Shown: positions 46,170-55,273 of the stretch, piece by piece | Layout: each line of letters begins with the position of its first letter | Numbering within the stretch: position 1 is the stretch's first letter | Source: Oceanimonas baumannii | GTDB lineage: Bacteria > Pseudomonadota > Gammaproteobacteria > Enterobacterales > Aeromonadaceae | DNA: 64,000 bases | Direction: 5' to 3' | Assembly: GCF_002245495.1 (NCBI RefSeq) | Contig: NZ_NQJF01000005.1 | Location: forward strand, 186,001-250,000 | The notes under the pieces: model-generated | Told to the model about the DNA's origin: nothing | Databases searched by the model: none | The model's input: only the letters and a program-made list of their open reading frames with translations | Position numbers and translations under genes: made by a program

Positions 46170-47039
46170 ATGACCGTCGTCGGGCAGATCAGCGATTTTG
46201 AATTAAAACTGCTTAAAGTGTTTCGTACGGTCGTGGCCTGTGGCGGTTTTGCGGCGGCTGAAGTAGCCCTGGGCATCAGCCGGGCCGCCATCAGCATGCA
46301 GATGTCGGATCTGGAAAAGCGGCTCGGCGTCAAGCTGTGCCAGCGCGGCCGGGCCGGATTTTCCCTGACCGATGAAGGCAAACGGGTACTGGAAGCCAGC
46401 GACAGGCTGTTTGGTGCCGTTGAGCACTTTCGTTCCGAGTTGAACGAGTTACACCAGCACCTGCAGGGAACGCTGGTGATTGGCATTACCGACAACCTGG
46501 TCAGTCACCCGGGAATGAAGATCACCCATGGTCTGGCGGCTCTCAAAGCACGCGGGCCCGGGGTACATATTAATCTACGCATGCAGCCTTCCGACGACAT
46601 AGAGATGGGCGTGCTCGACGGCCGGTTAAATGTGGGAGTTATTCCACGTGTGCGAGACTTGCCGGGACTGAACTACTCGCCCCTCTACGAAGAAAAAACC
46701 CGTCTTTATTGCGCCGATACCCACCCGCTGTTCACGGACACCTCGGCCGATATCACCGGTTATGAAGTAGTCCAACCCCGTTTCAAACAGCCCGCCGAGG
46801 CCGCCACCCTATATGCCCGACACACGGTGGGTGCCCATGCTAACGACAGGGAAGGTATTTTATTTTTGGTGCTTACCGGATGCTACCTTGGCTATTTACC
46901 CGACCATTACGCCGCCCCTTGGGTAAAGGCCGGCCGGCTTAAGCCCTTGCAGCCGGGGTTTACTACCCACTTCTGTGTCATTACCGCCCGCAGCCGGCGT
47001 ACCAACCTGGTCACTGAAACCTTTTTAGAAACTCTGTAA
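46170..47039 (+). CDS. LysR-family transcriptional regulator
   Basis: 289 residues. The helix-turn-helix is GGFAAAEVALGISRAAISMQ, followed by a substrate-binding domain. It is divergent from the aminotransferase/mmsA pair and separated from it by a matching operator, so it probably senses beta-alanine or a product. A GGAGGGTG site precedes the ATG. The next gene, nirK, has its own promoter. Confidence 0.92.
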   Translation: MTVVGQISDFELKLLKVFRTVVACGGFAAAEVALGISRAAISMQMSDLEKRLGVKLCQRGRAGFSLTDEGKRVLEASDRLFGAVEHFRSELNELHQHLQGTLVIGITDNLVSHPGMKITHGLAALKARGPGVHINLRMQPSDDIEMGVLDGRLNVGVIPRVRDLPGLNYSPLYEEKTRLYCADTHPLFTDTSADITGYEVVQPRFKQPAEAATLYARHTVGAHANDREGILFLVLTGCYLGYLPDHYAAPWVKAGRLKPLQPGFTTHFCVITARSRRTNLVTETFLETL

Positions 47040-47091
47040 CACACTGAATATAAAGGAAAGTATCTATAAAATTGGGCAACAGGATCATTTT

Positions 47092-47105
47092 TTGATCCAG
47101 ATCAG
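47092..47105 (+). promoter_or_regulatory. FNR/Dnr-type box TTGAT-CCAG-ATCAG
   Basis: Matches the TTGAT-N4-ATCAA consensus with one mismatch. It lies 79 bases before nirK, consistent with class II activation at -41.5 from a start near 47140. An overlapping palindrome GGATCA-TTTTT-TGATCC surrounds its left side. Confidence 0.75.
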
Positions 47106-47122
47106 CTCTGTGCGGTGACAGA

Positions 47123-47146
47123 TATCTCAAACTTGCATTTGAGATA
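47123..47146 (+). promoter_or_regulatory. Perfect 9-bp dyad over the predicted nirK start site
   Basis: TATCTCAAA (47123-47131) and TTTGAGATA (47138-47146) with a 6-base centre. If the FNR/Dnr box sets the start near 47140, the dyad covers the -10 region and start, a repressor position. It does not match the usual gammaproteobacterial NsrR motif, though an NO-responsive repressor would make sense. Confidence 0.65.
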
Positions 47147-47183
47147 CAAGTAAATATTCAGCACTCAGCTCAGGGAGTATCCT

Positions 47184-48605
47184 ATGAAGCCACGTAAGCT
47201 TGTTGCCGCCCTTGCTCTGACATTCGCCTTTTCTGCCCAGTCCAGCCAGCTACCGGTAGAAGAAGCCATGCTCACTTCACCGCCGGTGGTGCCCCCCCCC
47301 ATCACCCGGGATCATCCCGCCAAGGTTGTCGTGAAAATGGAAACCGTGGAAAAGGTCATGGAGATCGCAGACGGTGTGGAGTATATGTTCTGGACCTTTG
47401 GCGGCTCCGTGCCCGGACAGTTTTTGCGGGTGCGGGAAGGTGATGAAGTCGAGTTTCACCTTTCCAATCATCCCAGCTCCAAAATGCCCCATAATATCGA
47501 TCTGCACGCCGTTACCGGTCCCGGTGGTGGTGCAGCATCATCGTTTACCGCGCCTGGCCATACTTCCGTCTTTAACTTCAAGGCACTAAATCCCGGCCTC
47601 TATGTATATCACTGTGCCACTGCGCCTGTGGGCATGCATATCGCCAACGGCATGTATGGCCTGATCCTGGTGGAGCCGGAAGAAGGTCTGCCACCGGTAG
47701 ATCGGGAATATTATGTGATGCAGGGCGACTTTTATACCAAAGGAGAATACGGCGAGCAGGGTCTGCAGTCATTTGATATGGACAAGGCCATTCGCGAGCA
47801 GGCCGACTACGTGGTGTTTAACGGTGCCGTAGGGGCACTCAACGGCGACAAGGCCCTCACTGCCAATGTGGGTGAAACCGTGCGCCTTTACGTCGGCAAT
47901 GGCGGTCCCAACCTGGTGTCTTCATTCCACGTCATCGGTGAGATTTTCGACAAGGTCAATGTGGAAGGCGGCTCTGCCATTAACGAGAACGTGCAAACCA
48001 CCCTGGTGCCGGCAGGTGGCGCAGCCATGGCCGAATTCAAACTTGATGTACCAGGCAACTTTATCATGGTGGATCACTCCATCTTCCGTGCCTTCAACAA
48101 AGGGGCACTGGGTATGATGCAGGTCAGTGGTCCCGAAGATAAGATTGTTTACTCCGGCAAAGTAGCCGAAAACGTGTATCTGCCCGAAGGCTCGGCCGTG
48201 CAGGTAATGCCCAATGGACACCCCAAAGTCACTGCCAAAAATAAGGAAGAGCAGATGCTTTATGGCCAGCGGGTGTATGAAGCAAACTGCCAGGCCTGTC
48301 ACCAGGGATCCGGTCAGGGTATTCCCGGTGCCTTCCCTCCCCTGGCGGCCTCCGACTTTCTCAACAAAGATCGCAACCGTGCCATCGATGTTGTGCTGCA
48401 CGGCCTGAAAGGCCCTATCAAGGTCAATGGCCAGGCATTTGACAGCATCATGCCGGCCATGCGCCTGTCGGATGAAGATACCGCCAACGTCCTGACTTAT
48501 GTGCTTAACAGCTGGGACAATAAAGGAGGAGAAATTACTCCCGATGAGGTGGCCGAACGTCGAGAAAAAGGCGAAACCATCATTATGGAAGGGAGTGCCC
48601 ACTAA
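47184..48605 (+). CDS. nirK: Copper nitrite reductase with C-terminal cytochrome c domain
   Basis: Periplasmic enzyme reducing nitrite to nitric oxide; 473 residues, longer than classical two-domain NirK. Signal peptide at 1-18 or so. Type 1 copper ligands are His103, Cys144, His152 and Met157; type 2 ligands His108, His143 and His298; catalytic Asp106 and His249. A cytochrome c domain from about 355 carries CQACH (369-373) and the axial Met in SIMPAMRLS. The three-domain form, known from Ralstonia pickettii and Pseudoalteromonas, allows internal electron delivery. It is first in nirK-nirV-sco, with coupled start/stop (TAATG). Confidence 0.97.
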   Translation: MKPRKLVAALALTFAFSAQSSQLPVEEAMLTSPPVVPPPITRDHPAKVVVKMETVEKVMEIADGVEYMFWTFGGSVPGQFLRVREGDEVEFHLSNHPSSKMPHNIDLHAVTGPGGGAASSFTAPGHTSVFNFKALNPGLYVYHCATAPVGMHIANGMYGLILVEPEEGLPPVDREYYVMQGDFYTKGEYGEQGLQSFDMDKAIREQADYVVFNGAVGALNGDKALTANVGETVRLYVGNGGPNLVSSFHVIGEIFDKVNVEGGSAINENVQTTLVPAGGAAMAEFKLDVPGNFIMVDHSIFRAFNKGALGMMQVSGPEDKIVYSGKVAENVYLPEGSAVQVMPNGHPKVTAKNKEEQMLYGQRVYEANCQACHQGSGQGIPGAFPPLAASDFLNKDRNRAIDVVLHGLKGPIKVNGQAFDSIMPAMRLSDEDTANVLTYVLNSWDNKGGEITPDEVAERREKGETIIMEGSAH

Positions 48606-49390
48606 TGAGCCTGGCGCTGCTGCTGAGTATGGCCTTATTACCCTCGGTGAGCCAAATGGCCGAACTCCCCGCCGGGGAGGTGAGACCACTCTATCTGACC
48701 AAAGAAAGCCCGCTTACACCGGTCGCGCCTTTTAAGCTTGATATAACCCCGGTTACCAACCAGCAATTTGCGGCCTTTGTGGCCGCCCACCCGCAATGGC
48801 AGCGGGGGCGACCGGCCCCGCTGTTTACCGAACCGGCCTATCTGCAACACTGGCCCGGCCCGGCTCCGGCGGCAGAGCAGCATCAACAGCCTGTTACCTT
48901 TATATCCTGGTTTGCCGCCGATGCCTATTGCCGTGCTCAGGGCAAGCGGCTGCCCACGGTAGCCGAGTGGGAATATGCTGCACAGGCATCATCCACGGCC
49001 GCCAACGGCACCAATGAGCCCGGCTTTACCCGTTATATTCTTGACTGGTATGCCCGGCCTGCCACGGCACAACTGAGTCAGGTAGGCCAACACACTGCCA
49101 ACTACTGGCAAGTCCACGATCTGCACGGTCTGGTATGGGAATGGACGCACGACTTTAACTCAGCACTGGTTACCGGCGAATCCCGCGGCGACAGCAGCCT
49201 GGATCAGAGCCTGTTTTGTGGCTCCGCTTCTGCCGGCAGTGCCGATCCGTCCGACTATGCCGCCTTTATGCGCTACGGCTTTCGTTCCAGTCTGAAAGCC
49301 ACCTATGCCTTGGGTAACCTGGGCTTTCGCTGTGCCAAGGAGACATTGAATGAAGATATTCGGTTTATTACTGATGTTATTCAGCCTTAA
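48605..49390 (+). CDS. nirV: NirV, formylglycine-generating-enzyme-fold protein
   Basis: SUMF1/FGE-fold protein of 261 residues often beside nirK. The start overlaps the nirK stop. Typical segments: PVTNQQFAAFVAAHPQW, QPVTFISWFAADAYCRAQG-KRLPTVAEWEYAA, LHGLVWEWTHDF and ATYALGNLGFRC. A signal-like N-terminus suggests a periplasmic location. The function of NirV is unproven; copper-site maturation has been proposed. The 3' end runs 41 bases into the sco gene. Confidence 0.92.
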   Translation: MSLALLLSMALLPSVSQMAELPAGEVRPLYLTKESPLTPVAPFKLDITPVTNQQFAAFVAAHPQWQRGRPAPLFTEPAYLQHWPGPAPAAEQHQQPVTFISWFAADAYCRAQGKRLPTVAEWEYAAQASSTAANGTNEPGFTRYILDWYARPATAQLSQVGQHTANYWQVHDLHGLVWEWTHDFNSALVTGESRGDSSLDQSLFCGSASAGSADPSDYAAFMRYGFRSSLKATYALGNLGFRCAKETLNEDIRFITDVIQP

Positions 49391-49886
49391 CGCCCTGGCT
49401 GCCCTGCCAGGCGACTCTCTTTATCAGTTGAAGGACGAATGGCAGAGTCATGATGAAAAAACAATAAAAATGCATGATCTGGTGGGTAAAAAGCAGATCA
49501 TCGCCTTTATTTATACTGACTGCACCACCGCCTGCCCGGTCATCGTTTCCGACTTAAAGCGTATTCAGCAGGCAATGACACACGAGCAACAGCAGCAATC
49601 CGGCTTTGTACTGGTGTCCCTCACTCCGGGCACGGATACCCCAAAAGTCATGGCTCACTTTGCACAACAGCGCCAGCTGGATCAGCACTGGACCCTGTTA
49701 AGCGGCAATGACGATCAGGTACGTACCCTGGCCATGGCACTGAACATCAGGTATATGGGCCTGGCCAATGGTGAGATTGCCCACTCCAACGCCATAACGG
49801 TTCTCGACGAACAAGGCCGATTGCTGTTTCAGCAAAGCGGCCTCCCCGCCGGGCCAGAAGATGTGATAGAAAAAATGGGACTTTAA
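49350..49886 (+). CDS. SCO1/SenC-family copper chaperone
   Basis: Thioredoxin-fold copper-delivery protein of 178 residues with a signal peptide (MKIFGLLLMLFSLNALA). The copper site residues are Cys58 and Cys62 in YTDCTTACPV and His145 in GEIAHSNAI. AAGGAG lies 9 bases before the ATG inside the end of nirV. In this operon it most likely supplies copper to NirK. Confidence 0.93.
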   Translation: MKIFGLLLMLFSLNALAALPGDSLYQLKDEWQSHDEKTIKMHDLVGKKQIIAFIYTDCTTACPVIVSDLKRIQQAMTHEQQQQSGFVLVSLTPGTDTPKVMAHFAQQRQLDQHWTLLSGNDDQVRTLAMALNIRYMGLANGEIAHSNAITVLDEQGRLLFQQSGLPAGPEDVIEKMGL

Positions 49887-50096
49887 TGACACTGTAAGCC
49901 GTAAGCTGTCAGCCATAAGTGGTGCCGCTTGCTGAACCAGTGCGGTGCCTGCAAGTATCCACCGGCTTCTGAATGAACTCTGGTTCGATGCCCGAATAAC
50001 CATATTCAGAACGTCGCGCCGGACTTGACCCCGAGCCCATCACACAGACCATTGCGGATCTGCAGGCACAACTCAAGATAGTCCAGACTTGGCAAC

Positions 50097-50723
50097 TTAC
50101 AGCTGATCGCTTTCCAGCTCCCGGATACGGGCCTTTAACCTTTCCACTTCCGCTTCCAGCTCAGCAATGCGCGCCCCGGCACCACTGGTGATCTCCGCCG
50201 GCGTGACCGGCTCGGCGACTGGTGCATCACCGAACAGGTGGGCATAACGTGACTCCCGTTTACCCGGCAGGCGCTCCAGCTTAACCACAAAAGGACCTTT
50301 TTCCATCAGACTGTGCAGACAGCCATCAACCTCGCTTACATCACCAAACTGGTGCAGGCGGGCACAACGACTGCGCAGTTCCCCCGGCGTTTGCGGACCG
50401 CGCAACAGCAGTTCGCACACAATGGCCAGCTCACCGGAACTGAGATGCAGTTCACCAAATTCGGTGTTGCAAAAACGATGCTGATACTTCGCTGCCCGGG
50501 CATTAAAACCCGCCACATTATTTACCAGCCGCCGGGCTCCCAGGGTGTTGAGTACAGACTGAACCTCACTCTCAGTGAGGCTCATCACAGGATCTCGGTT
50601 GCTTTTCTGATTGCAGGCATTCACTAAAGAGTTCAGCGTGAGCGGATAGACATCGGGTGTGGATACCTGCTTTTCAATCAGGCAGCCGATAACACGTTGC
50701 TCCAGAACAGACAGTTTTTCCAT
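50097..50723 (-). CDS. yceH: YceH family (DUF480) winged-helix protein
   Basis: 208 residues; conserved start LSVLEQRVIGCLIEKQVSTPD-VYPLTLNSL and double winged-helix body (SGELAIVCELLLRGPQTPGE). The C-terminal 35 residues form a coiled coil (RIAELEAEVERLKARIREL). No enzymatic role is known. It is a single gene with its own promoter at about 50730-50770. Confidence 0.93.
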   Translation of the reverse strand: MEKLSVLEQRVIGCLIEKQVSTPDVYPLTLNSLVNACNQKSNRDPVMSLTESEVQSVLNTLGARRLVNNVAGFNARAAKYQHRFCNTEFGELHLSSGELAIVCELLLRGPQTPGELRSRCARLHQFGDVSEVDGCLHSLMEKGPFVVKLERLPGKRESRYAHLFGDAPVAEPVTPAEITSGAGARIAELEAEVERLKARIRELESDQL

Positions 50724-50794
50724 AACCGGTCTCCTTATGTTTGTCTGTTAACTAAACTACCTGACAACCCCAAAAACACCAATAATTTCCGTCA

Positions 50795-51130
50795 CTAAGC
50801 AGCCACTAATGGCGGCTCCAGCGGCGGCAGGCCATGCGCCTCTCTCGCCCGGTTACAGGCTCCTTCAGCATCAAAGGGATCAAACTCCCGGCACGGTCCC
50901 GGCCGGTTTTCATAAATACTGCACGCCACACAACCACCAACTTCTCCCTGTAACGCTACACAACGGGGAGCAGGCTGGTTTGTCCCCTGCATGGCCAGCC
51001 GAGCAAAAGACACAGGCTCGGTCAGGGCTTCGGGCACAGCATAATCGCTGTGTACTTCCCCCCAGTAAAACGACACACGAAAAAACGCGCAGCAGGCACC
51101 ACAATTCAGACAGGGATTGCCACCACTCAT
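50795..51130 (-). CDS. YkgJ-type cysteine-cluster (zinc/iron-binding) protein
   Basis: Small cytoplasmic protein of 111 residues with nine Cys: CLNCGACC at the N-terminus, CVALQGEVGGCVAC, then PCREFD and ACNRAR. This is the YkgJ/UPF0153 pattern, thought to bind a metal or Fe-S cluster. ATG 51130 has a GGAGGT site nine bases upstream; longer frames lack one. The role is not known. Confidence 0.87.
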   Translation of the reverse strand: MSGGNPCLNCGACCAFFRVSFYWGEVHSDYAVPEALTEPVSFARLAMQGTNQPAPRCVALQGEVGGCVACSIYENRPGPCREFDPFDAEGACNRAREAHGLPPLEPPLVAA

Positions 51131-51480
51131 CAACGCCTTACCTCCCGGCAAAACAACACAGTGACGAAAAACAGATAATGAAAAGCTCAGAAAATGAGAA
51201 CAGCGGGAAAGAAACTGGCGAACGGGAGAGAACCCGACGCGACGTGCCGGTAGAGACTCCTTACAGTATGGAAAACGGACAATATTAATAAAACGAAACG
51301 CACTTTCCGGCAAGAAAATCCGCATGTCCCGCAGTAAAAAAAACGCCTCCCGTCAGCTTAGCTAAAAAAAATGTGCACTTGCGCAAACAATAAAAAGCAA
51401 TGGTTGTTTTTACAGGAATAGCGCCGTTCAATACCCCTTTAGTCGAAGATCGGCATCATGTGTCAACAAGGAAACGTTGT
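51131..51480. other. 350-base leader/promoter region (YkgJ-type gene / chemoreceptor)
   Basis: No supported gene or known RNA motif is seen. The stretch is A-rich and contains TAAAAA (51388-51393) and TTTTTA (51404-51409) forming a short inverted repeat. A sigma-28 promoter was looked for and not found. Confidence 0.4.
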
Positions 51481-53364
51481 ATGAAACTCACACATAAAGT
51501 GGGCCTGACCGCTGCTGCGGTACTGCTAATTACCGTGGGCTTGCTTTCCTGGCTGCAGTTGTCCCAGGTGCGGGAAAGCCTGCGCCAGCAAACGGCCTCC
51601 ACCGTTCATGAAGTCAGCACTACCCTGGCCCACCAGATTGAAAACTGGCTGAATGGCAAGCTTGGCATTGTGAATATGGCTGCACAGCAAATAAGCACTG
51701 ATTTCAGCCGGGAAAATGTACAGAAAACATTCGACTTACCGCTGCTTAAACAAGAGTTCATGTTATTTTTTGGTGGTCTGGAAAGCGAGAGTGGCCGGCC
51801 CATCAGTAACAATCCCGAGTGGAACCCCGACGGCTGGGACGCCCGCCAGCGCCCCTGGTACTCCCGGGCACGGCAAGCCGGGAGCGCAACCCTGACCGAA
51901 CCTTATGCCGACGCCGCCACCGGTGAGATACTGATTTCAGTGGTGGCTCAAATGACCTCTCATGGCCGTTTTATCGGCGCATTTGGCGGAGATCTCAGCC
52001 TTGAGACGGTATCCCGTTCAATCAACGTGATTGACTTTAACGGTGCCGGACATGCGTTTCTGGTCGCCGGAAACGGTAATATCATTTCTCATCCCGACAG
52101 TGCACTCAATGGCCTGCAGTTAAACGAGATGTTTGACGGCATCACCCCGGACATCGCCACAGGATTACGCACCTACCCCCTGAAAGGGCGCCCCCACTGG
52201 GTCACCTTTACACCACTAACACAGTTACAGGGCACTGACTGGTATATCGGGGTTGCGCTTGATGAAGACATCATTATGGCACGGGCCAACCGTTTGCAAT
52301 GGCAGTCCATAATCATTTCTGCTCTGGGCGTACTCGTCAGCCTGGCCATTTTAATGCTGTTGATGACGAATCAGTTAAAACCTCTGGGTGGATTACATCG
52401 TTCACTTACCGACATCAACGGTGGCGAAGGTGATCTGACCAAACGGCTGCCCGTTACCAGGAAAGACGAGTTTGCGCTGGTGGCCGGTGAGTTCAATGGC
52501 TTTCTGTCTTATTTGCAGCAACTGATCACCAATATCATGAACAGCGCGCATTCACTCAAGTCGCGTATCAATGAAACGTCCGGGCAGTCGGAGCTCGCTG
52601 AACAACAGCTGCAACTGCAGTTACAGGAGCTGGATCAACTGGCCACCGCCATGCATGAGATGGCTGCCACCGCCAATGATGTCGCTCGCCATGCCCAGCA
52701 TGCAGCCGAAGCCGCCAACTCTGCCAATCAAGAAACTGAGCAGGGGGCAGAAGTGGTCTCCCGCTCCACCAGGGCCATTGAATCTCTGGCTGCCGATATG
52801 GACAAAACCATGTTGTCCGTCAGTGAGCTGGCTCAGGTCAGCCGCAATATCGAATCCATTTTGTCCGTCATCAGCGGAATTGCCGAACAAACCAACCTGC
52901 TGGCACTCAACGCTGCCATTGAAGCCGCCCGTGCCGGCGAATCAGGACGAGGTTTTGCCGTAGTTGCCGATGAAGTTCGCTCACTGGCCTCCCGCACGCA
53001 GCAGTCCACCCGCGAAATCGGCAATATGATCGAACAGCTCCAGCAGGGGGTCCAGCAAACCGAGCAAAGAATGCAGCAAAGCCGCGATCTGGCTACCCAC
53101 ACCGCTTCCGACGCAGCACAGGCCAACGAGGTACTGAGTCGTATCCGGGAAGCCATTGCACAAATCAATGACATGAACCTGCAGATTGCGACCGCGGCAG
53201 AAGAGCAGAGCGCCACCAGCGAAGAGATTAACCAGAATACCTCTAATATTCGGGATATCAGCCAGGATGTAGCGAACGGCGCCCTTGACCAGCTGAAAAA
53301 ATGTCACGGCATGCTCGAACAAATGCAACATCAAGAGCAGTTGCTGGGCCGATTCAAGGTGTAG
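51481..53364 (+). CDS. Methyl-accepting chemotaxis protein with dCache sensor
   Basis: Chemoreceptor of 627 residues. The N-terminal helix (10-30) and a second near 280-300 enclose a periplasmic dCache domain, followed by HAMP and a signalling domain with the hairpin tip [20 protein letters not shown]. The dCache has RPWY with Arg and Trp-Tyr of the amino-acid-binding motif, but the expected upstream Tyr is Trp (WDARQRPWY); the later Asp (FGGDLS) is present. It ends without an NWETF-type CheR/CheB tether. ATG 51481 (MKLTHKV) has AAGGAA upstream. Confidence 0.94.
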   Translation: MKLTHKVGLTAAAVLLITVGLLSWLQLSQVRESLRQQTASTVHEVSTTLAHQIENWLNGKLGIVNMAAQQISTDFSRENVQKTFDLPLLKQEFMLFFGGLESESGRPISNNPEWNPDGWDARQRPWYSRARQAGSATLTEPYADAATGEILISVVAQMTSHGRFIGAFGGDLSLETVSRSINVIDFNGAGHAFLVAGNGNIISHPDSALNGLQLNEMFDGITPDIATGLRTYPLKGRPHWVTFTPLTQLQGTDWYIGVALDEDIIMARANRLQWQSIIISALGVLVSLAILMLLMTNQLKPLGGLHRSLTDINGGEGDLTKRLPVTRKDEFALVAGEFNGFLSYLQQLITNIMNSAHSLKSRINETSGQSELAEQQLQLQLQELDQLATAMHEMAATANDVARHAQHAAEAANSANQETEQGAEVVSRSTRAIESLAADMDKTMLSVSELAQVSRNIESILSVISGIAEQTNLLALNAAIEAARAGESGRGFAVVADEVRSLASRTQQSTREIGNMIEQLQQGVQQTEQRMQQSRDLATHTASDAAQANEVLSRIREAIAQINDMNLQIATAAEEQSATSEEINQNTSNIRDISQDVANGALDQLKKCHGMLEQMQHQEQLLGRFKV

Positions 53365-53399
53365 CATACTTGATACAGCTGTTAATAAAGGAGGAAGCT

Positions 53400-53951
53400 A
53401 TGCTGATGCAACCCGAGAAAGCGGCGCTGATGGTCATCGATATTCAGGAAAAACTGGTGCCTGCCATTCATCAGGGCGACACCCTGGCAGCCCGTGCCGG
53501 ATGGCTGATCCAGGCCTGTCAGATCCTGGGTATTCCCACGCTGTTCACCGAACAATACCCTCGAGGTCTGGGCCATACACTGCCAGTCCTGACCCGTCTG
53601 ACAGAGCGCCCGGAAGTTGCCAAAAAAGTGCACTTTTCCGCCGTGGCCGGTGGCTGCCTGCCCCGGCACTGGCAAGATCACAGCCAGGTTATCGTCTGTG
53701 GCATGGAAACCCACGTCTGCGTACTGCAGACCGTACTGGACCTGCTGCACGATGGGAAAGAGGTGTTTGTGGTGGCCGACGTGGTTGGCAGCCGTACGGA
53801 AGAAAACCGCCAGCTTGGACTTGAGCGCATGCGTGATGCCGGCGCTCAGATTGTCAGCCGGGAGATGGTCGTTTTTGAACTGATGCAGCAGGCCGGTACC
53901 GACACCTTTAAAACCATCAGCAAACAGTTTTTGGTCGGCGATCAGCCTTAA
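53400..53951 (+). CDS. Isochorismatase-family cysteine hydrolase (YcaC-like)
   Basis: 183 residues. Catalytic Asp in MVIDIQEKL, Lys in AKKVHFSAV and nucleophile Cys in GMETHVCVLQTV. This triad is complete. The family hydrolyses amides or ureas of small molecules; the substrate is unknown. A strong AAAGGAGGA site precedes the ATG. The 35-base gap after the chemoreceptor suggests co-transcription. Confidence 0.9.
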   Translation: MLMQPEKAALMVIDIQEKLVPAIHQGDTLAARAGWLIQACQILGIPTLFTEQYPRGLGHTLPVLTRLTERPEVAKKVHFSAVAGGCLPRHWQDHSQVIVCGMETHVCVLQTVLDLLHDGKEVFVVADVVGSRTEENRQLGLERMRDAGAQIVSREMVVFELMQQAGTDTFKTISKQFLVGDQP

Positions 53952-54050
53952 CCCCTTCGGAGAGCGATAAGTCATAAGTAGCTGTGCTGATTATAAAAAA
54001 CCGACTTAGGCTTTCTCCGCTCTCTACCCCCCCCTTTCCCCGCGATTATT

Positions 54051-54088
54051 CGTTTTTAAAGGCCCCGTTATACCGGGCCTTTAAAACG
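54051..54088. terminator. Terminator after the isochorismatase-like gene
   Basis: Perfect 12-bp stem TTTTAAAGGCCC (54054-54065) / GGGCCTTTAAAA (54075-54086) with a 9-base loop; symmetric, so possible in both directions. The A/T-rich bases on both sides support termination. Confidence 0.75.
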
Positions 54089-54157
54089 TCACCCCCATTG
54101 AAATAAATCTAAATAACAATTAATATCACTCTCAATAACTTATTAAAGCACACTTTA

Positions 54158-55273
54158 ATGCCTTCCATAACCTGCTTTTTAGCGGTACTGCTCAGCGCCA
54201 GCATATTGCTTGCGTCCGGAGTTGTGCATGCTGACATTTCGCCCGAGCAATATCGCCAGCCGCCGGCACTCTGGCCGGCCATGAACCATTCCAACCCGTC
54301 AGCCAAGGAGCTAGCCCCGCTGCCCGGGCTGCCACGTGTGTCCTGGCATACGCCACGAACAGAGCGGCTGGGCTACCAGCTCTTTTTCGACCCCAGGCTT
54401 TCCGGATCCGGCCAGATAGCCTGTGCCAGCTGCCATGATCCGGATTTGGGCTGGGCCGATGGCCGCCAGGTGGCCATCGGTCACAACCGGCAGGCTGGCA
54501 TTCGTAACACCATGTCCATTCTTAACTCGGCTTACTTTAAACACTTATTTTGGGATGGCAGAGCTAAAGGCCTGATTGATCAGGCTCTGGATCCGATCAG
54601 TAATCCACTGGAGATGAATGCTTCCCTGCCCGAAGTACTGGACAGACTTAATGCCATTCCCGGCTATCAACAGGCCTTTGCCAAAGCCTTTAATAGCGAA
54701 CGTATAAACGCAGATCACCTTGCCATGGCGCTGGCCGCCTTTGAGCGTAGTATTGTTTCCCGTCCCAACCGGCTGGACAGATTTATTAACGGAAACTATC
54801 AGGCTCTGACTGATCAGCAGATTAAAGGACTGCACCTGTTTCGCACCAAAGCCGGCTGCATCAGCTGCCATTCCGGTGCGTTATATTCCGACGGCGATTT
54901 TCATCATACCGGCCTCAGTTATTACGGCAGAAAATATCAGGACACCGGCCTTGAGCAAGTCACCGGACGGGCAGAAGACAGAGGAAAATTTCGCACACCC
55001 TCGTTGCGGGACCTTGCCTACACCGGCCCCTGGATGCACAACGGCCTGTTTCCGTCGATACGCGGTATTCTCAACATGTATAACGCCGGCATGATTGGCA
55101 ATACCCGCCTGCCCCCAGGCTTGCCGCCTTTGTCAGTACATATTAAGCCATTGCACCTTTCTTCCGCCGAGCTAGATGCTCTTGAAGCCTTTTTATCGGC
55201 GCTTAACCAGCAGCCATACCGGCGTCCTTTGCCGAAACTGCCTGATTATCTTTCAATCTCATCATGGAAATAA
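54158..55273 (+). CDS. Di-heme cytochrome c peroxidase/MauG-family protein
   Basis: Periplasmic di-heme protein of 371 residues with a signal peptide (cleaved after VVHA). Two heme c sites: CASCH at 89-93 and CISCH at 234-238. The family either reduces H2O2 or oxidises protein side chains (MauG). Here it is directly coupled with a TonB-dependent receptor, overlapping by 10 bases, which points to the second, maturation-type role or to metal handling. A weak Fur-like sequence lies near 54098-54135. Confidence 0.9.
   Translation: MPSITCFLAVLLSASILLASGVVHADISPEQYRQPPALWPAMNHSNPSAKELAPLPGLPRVSWHTPRTERLGYQLFFDPRLSGSGQIACASCHDPDLGWADGRQVAIGHNRQAGIRNTMSILNSAYFKHLFWDGRAKGLIDQALDPISNPLEMNASLPEVLDRLNAIPGYQQAFAKAFNSERINADHLAMALAAFERSIVSRPNRLDRFINGNYQALTDQQIKGLHLFRTKAGCISCHSGALYSDGDFHHTGLSYYGRKYQDTGLEQVTGRAEDRGKFRTPSLRDLAYTGPWMHNGLFPSIRGILNMYNAGMIGNTRLPPGLPPLSVHIKPLHLSSAELDALEAFLSALNQQPYRRPLPKLPDYLSISSWK

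Noticed and set aside
49990-50096. Possible gene fragment between sco and yceH (plus strand, reading GLDPEPITQTIADLQAQL)
   Set aside because: Short, without a start or ribosome site, and running into antisense of yceH; too weak to call a pseudogene.
51131-51480. Sigma-28 promoter or c-di-GMP riboswitch ahead of the chemoreceptor
   Set aside because: No TAAA-N15-GCCGATAA spacing and no GEMM-type core were found.
54098-54135. Fur box upstream of the di-heme peroxidase/TonB receptor
   Set aside because: The best alignment matches only about 11 of 19 consensus bases in an A/T-rich stretch, which is not enough.
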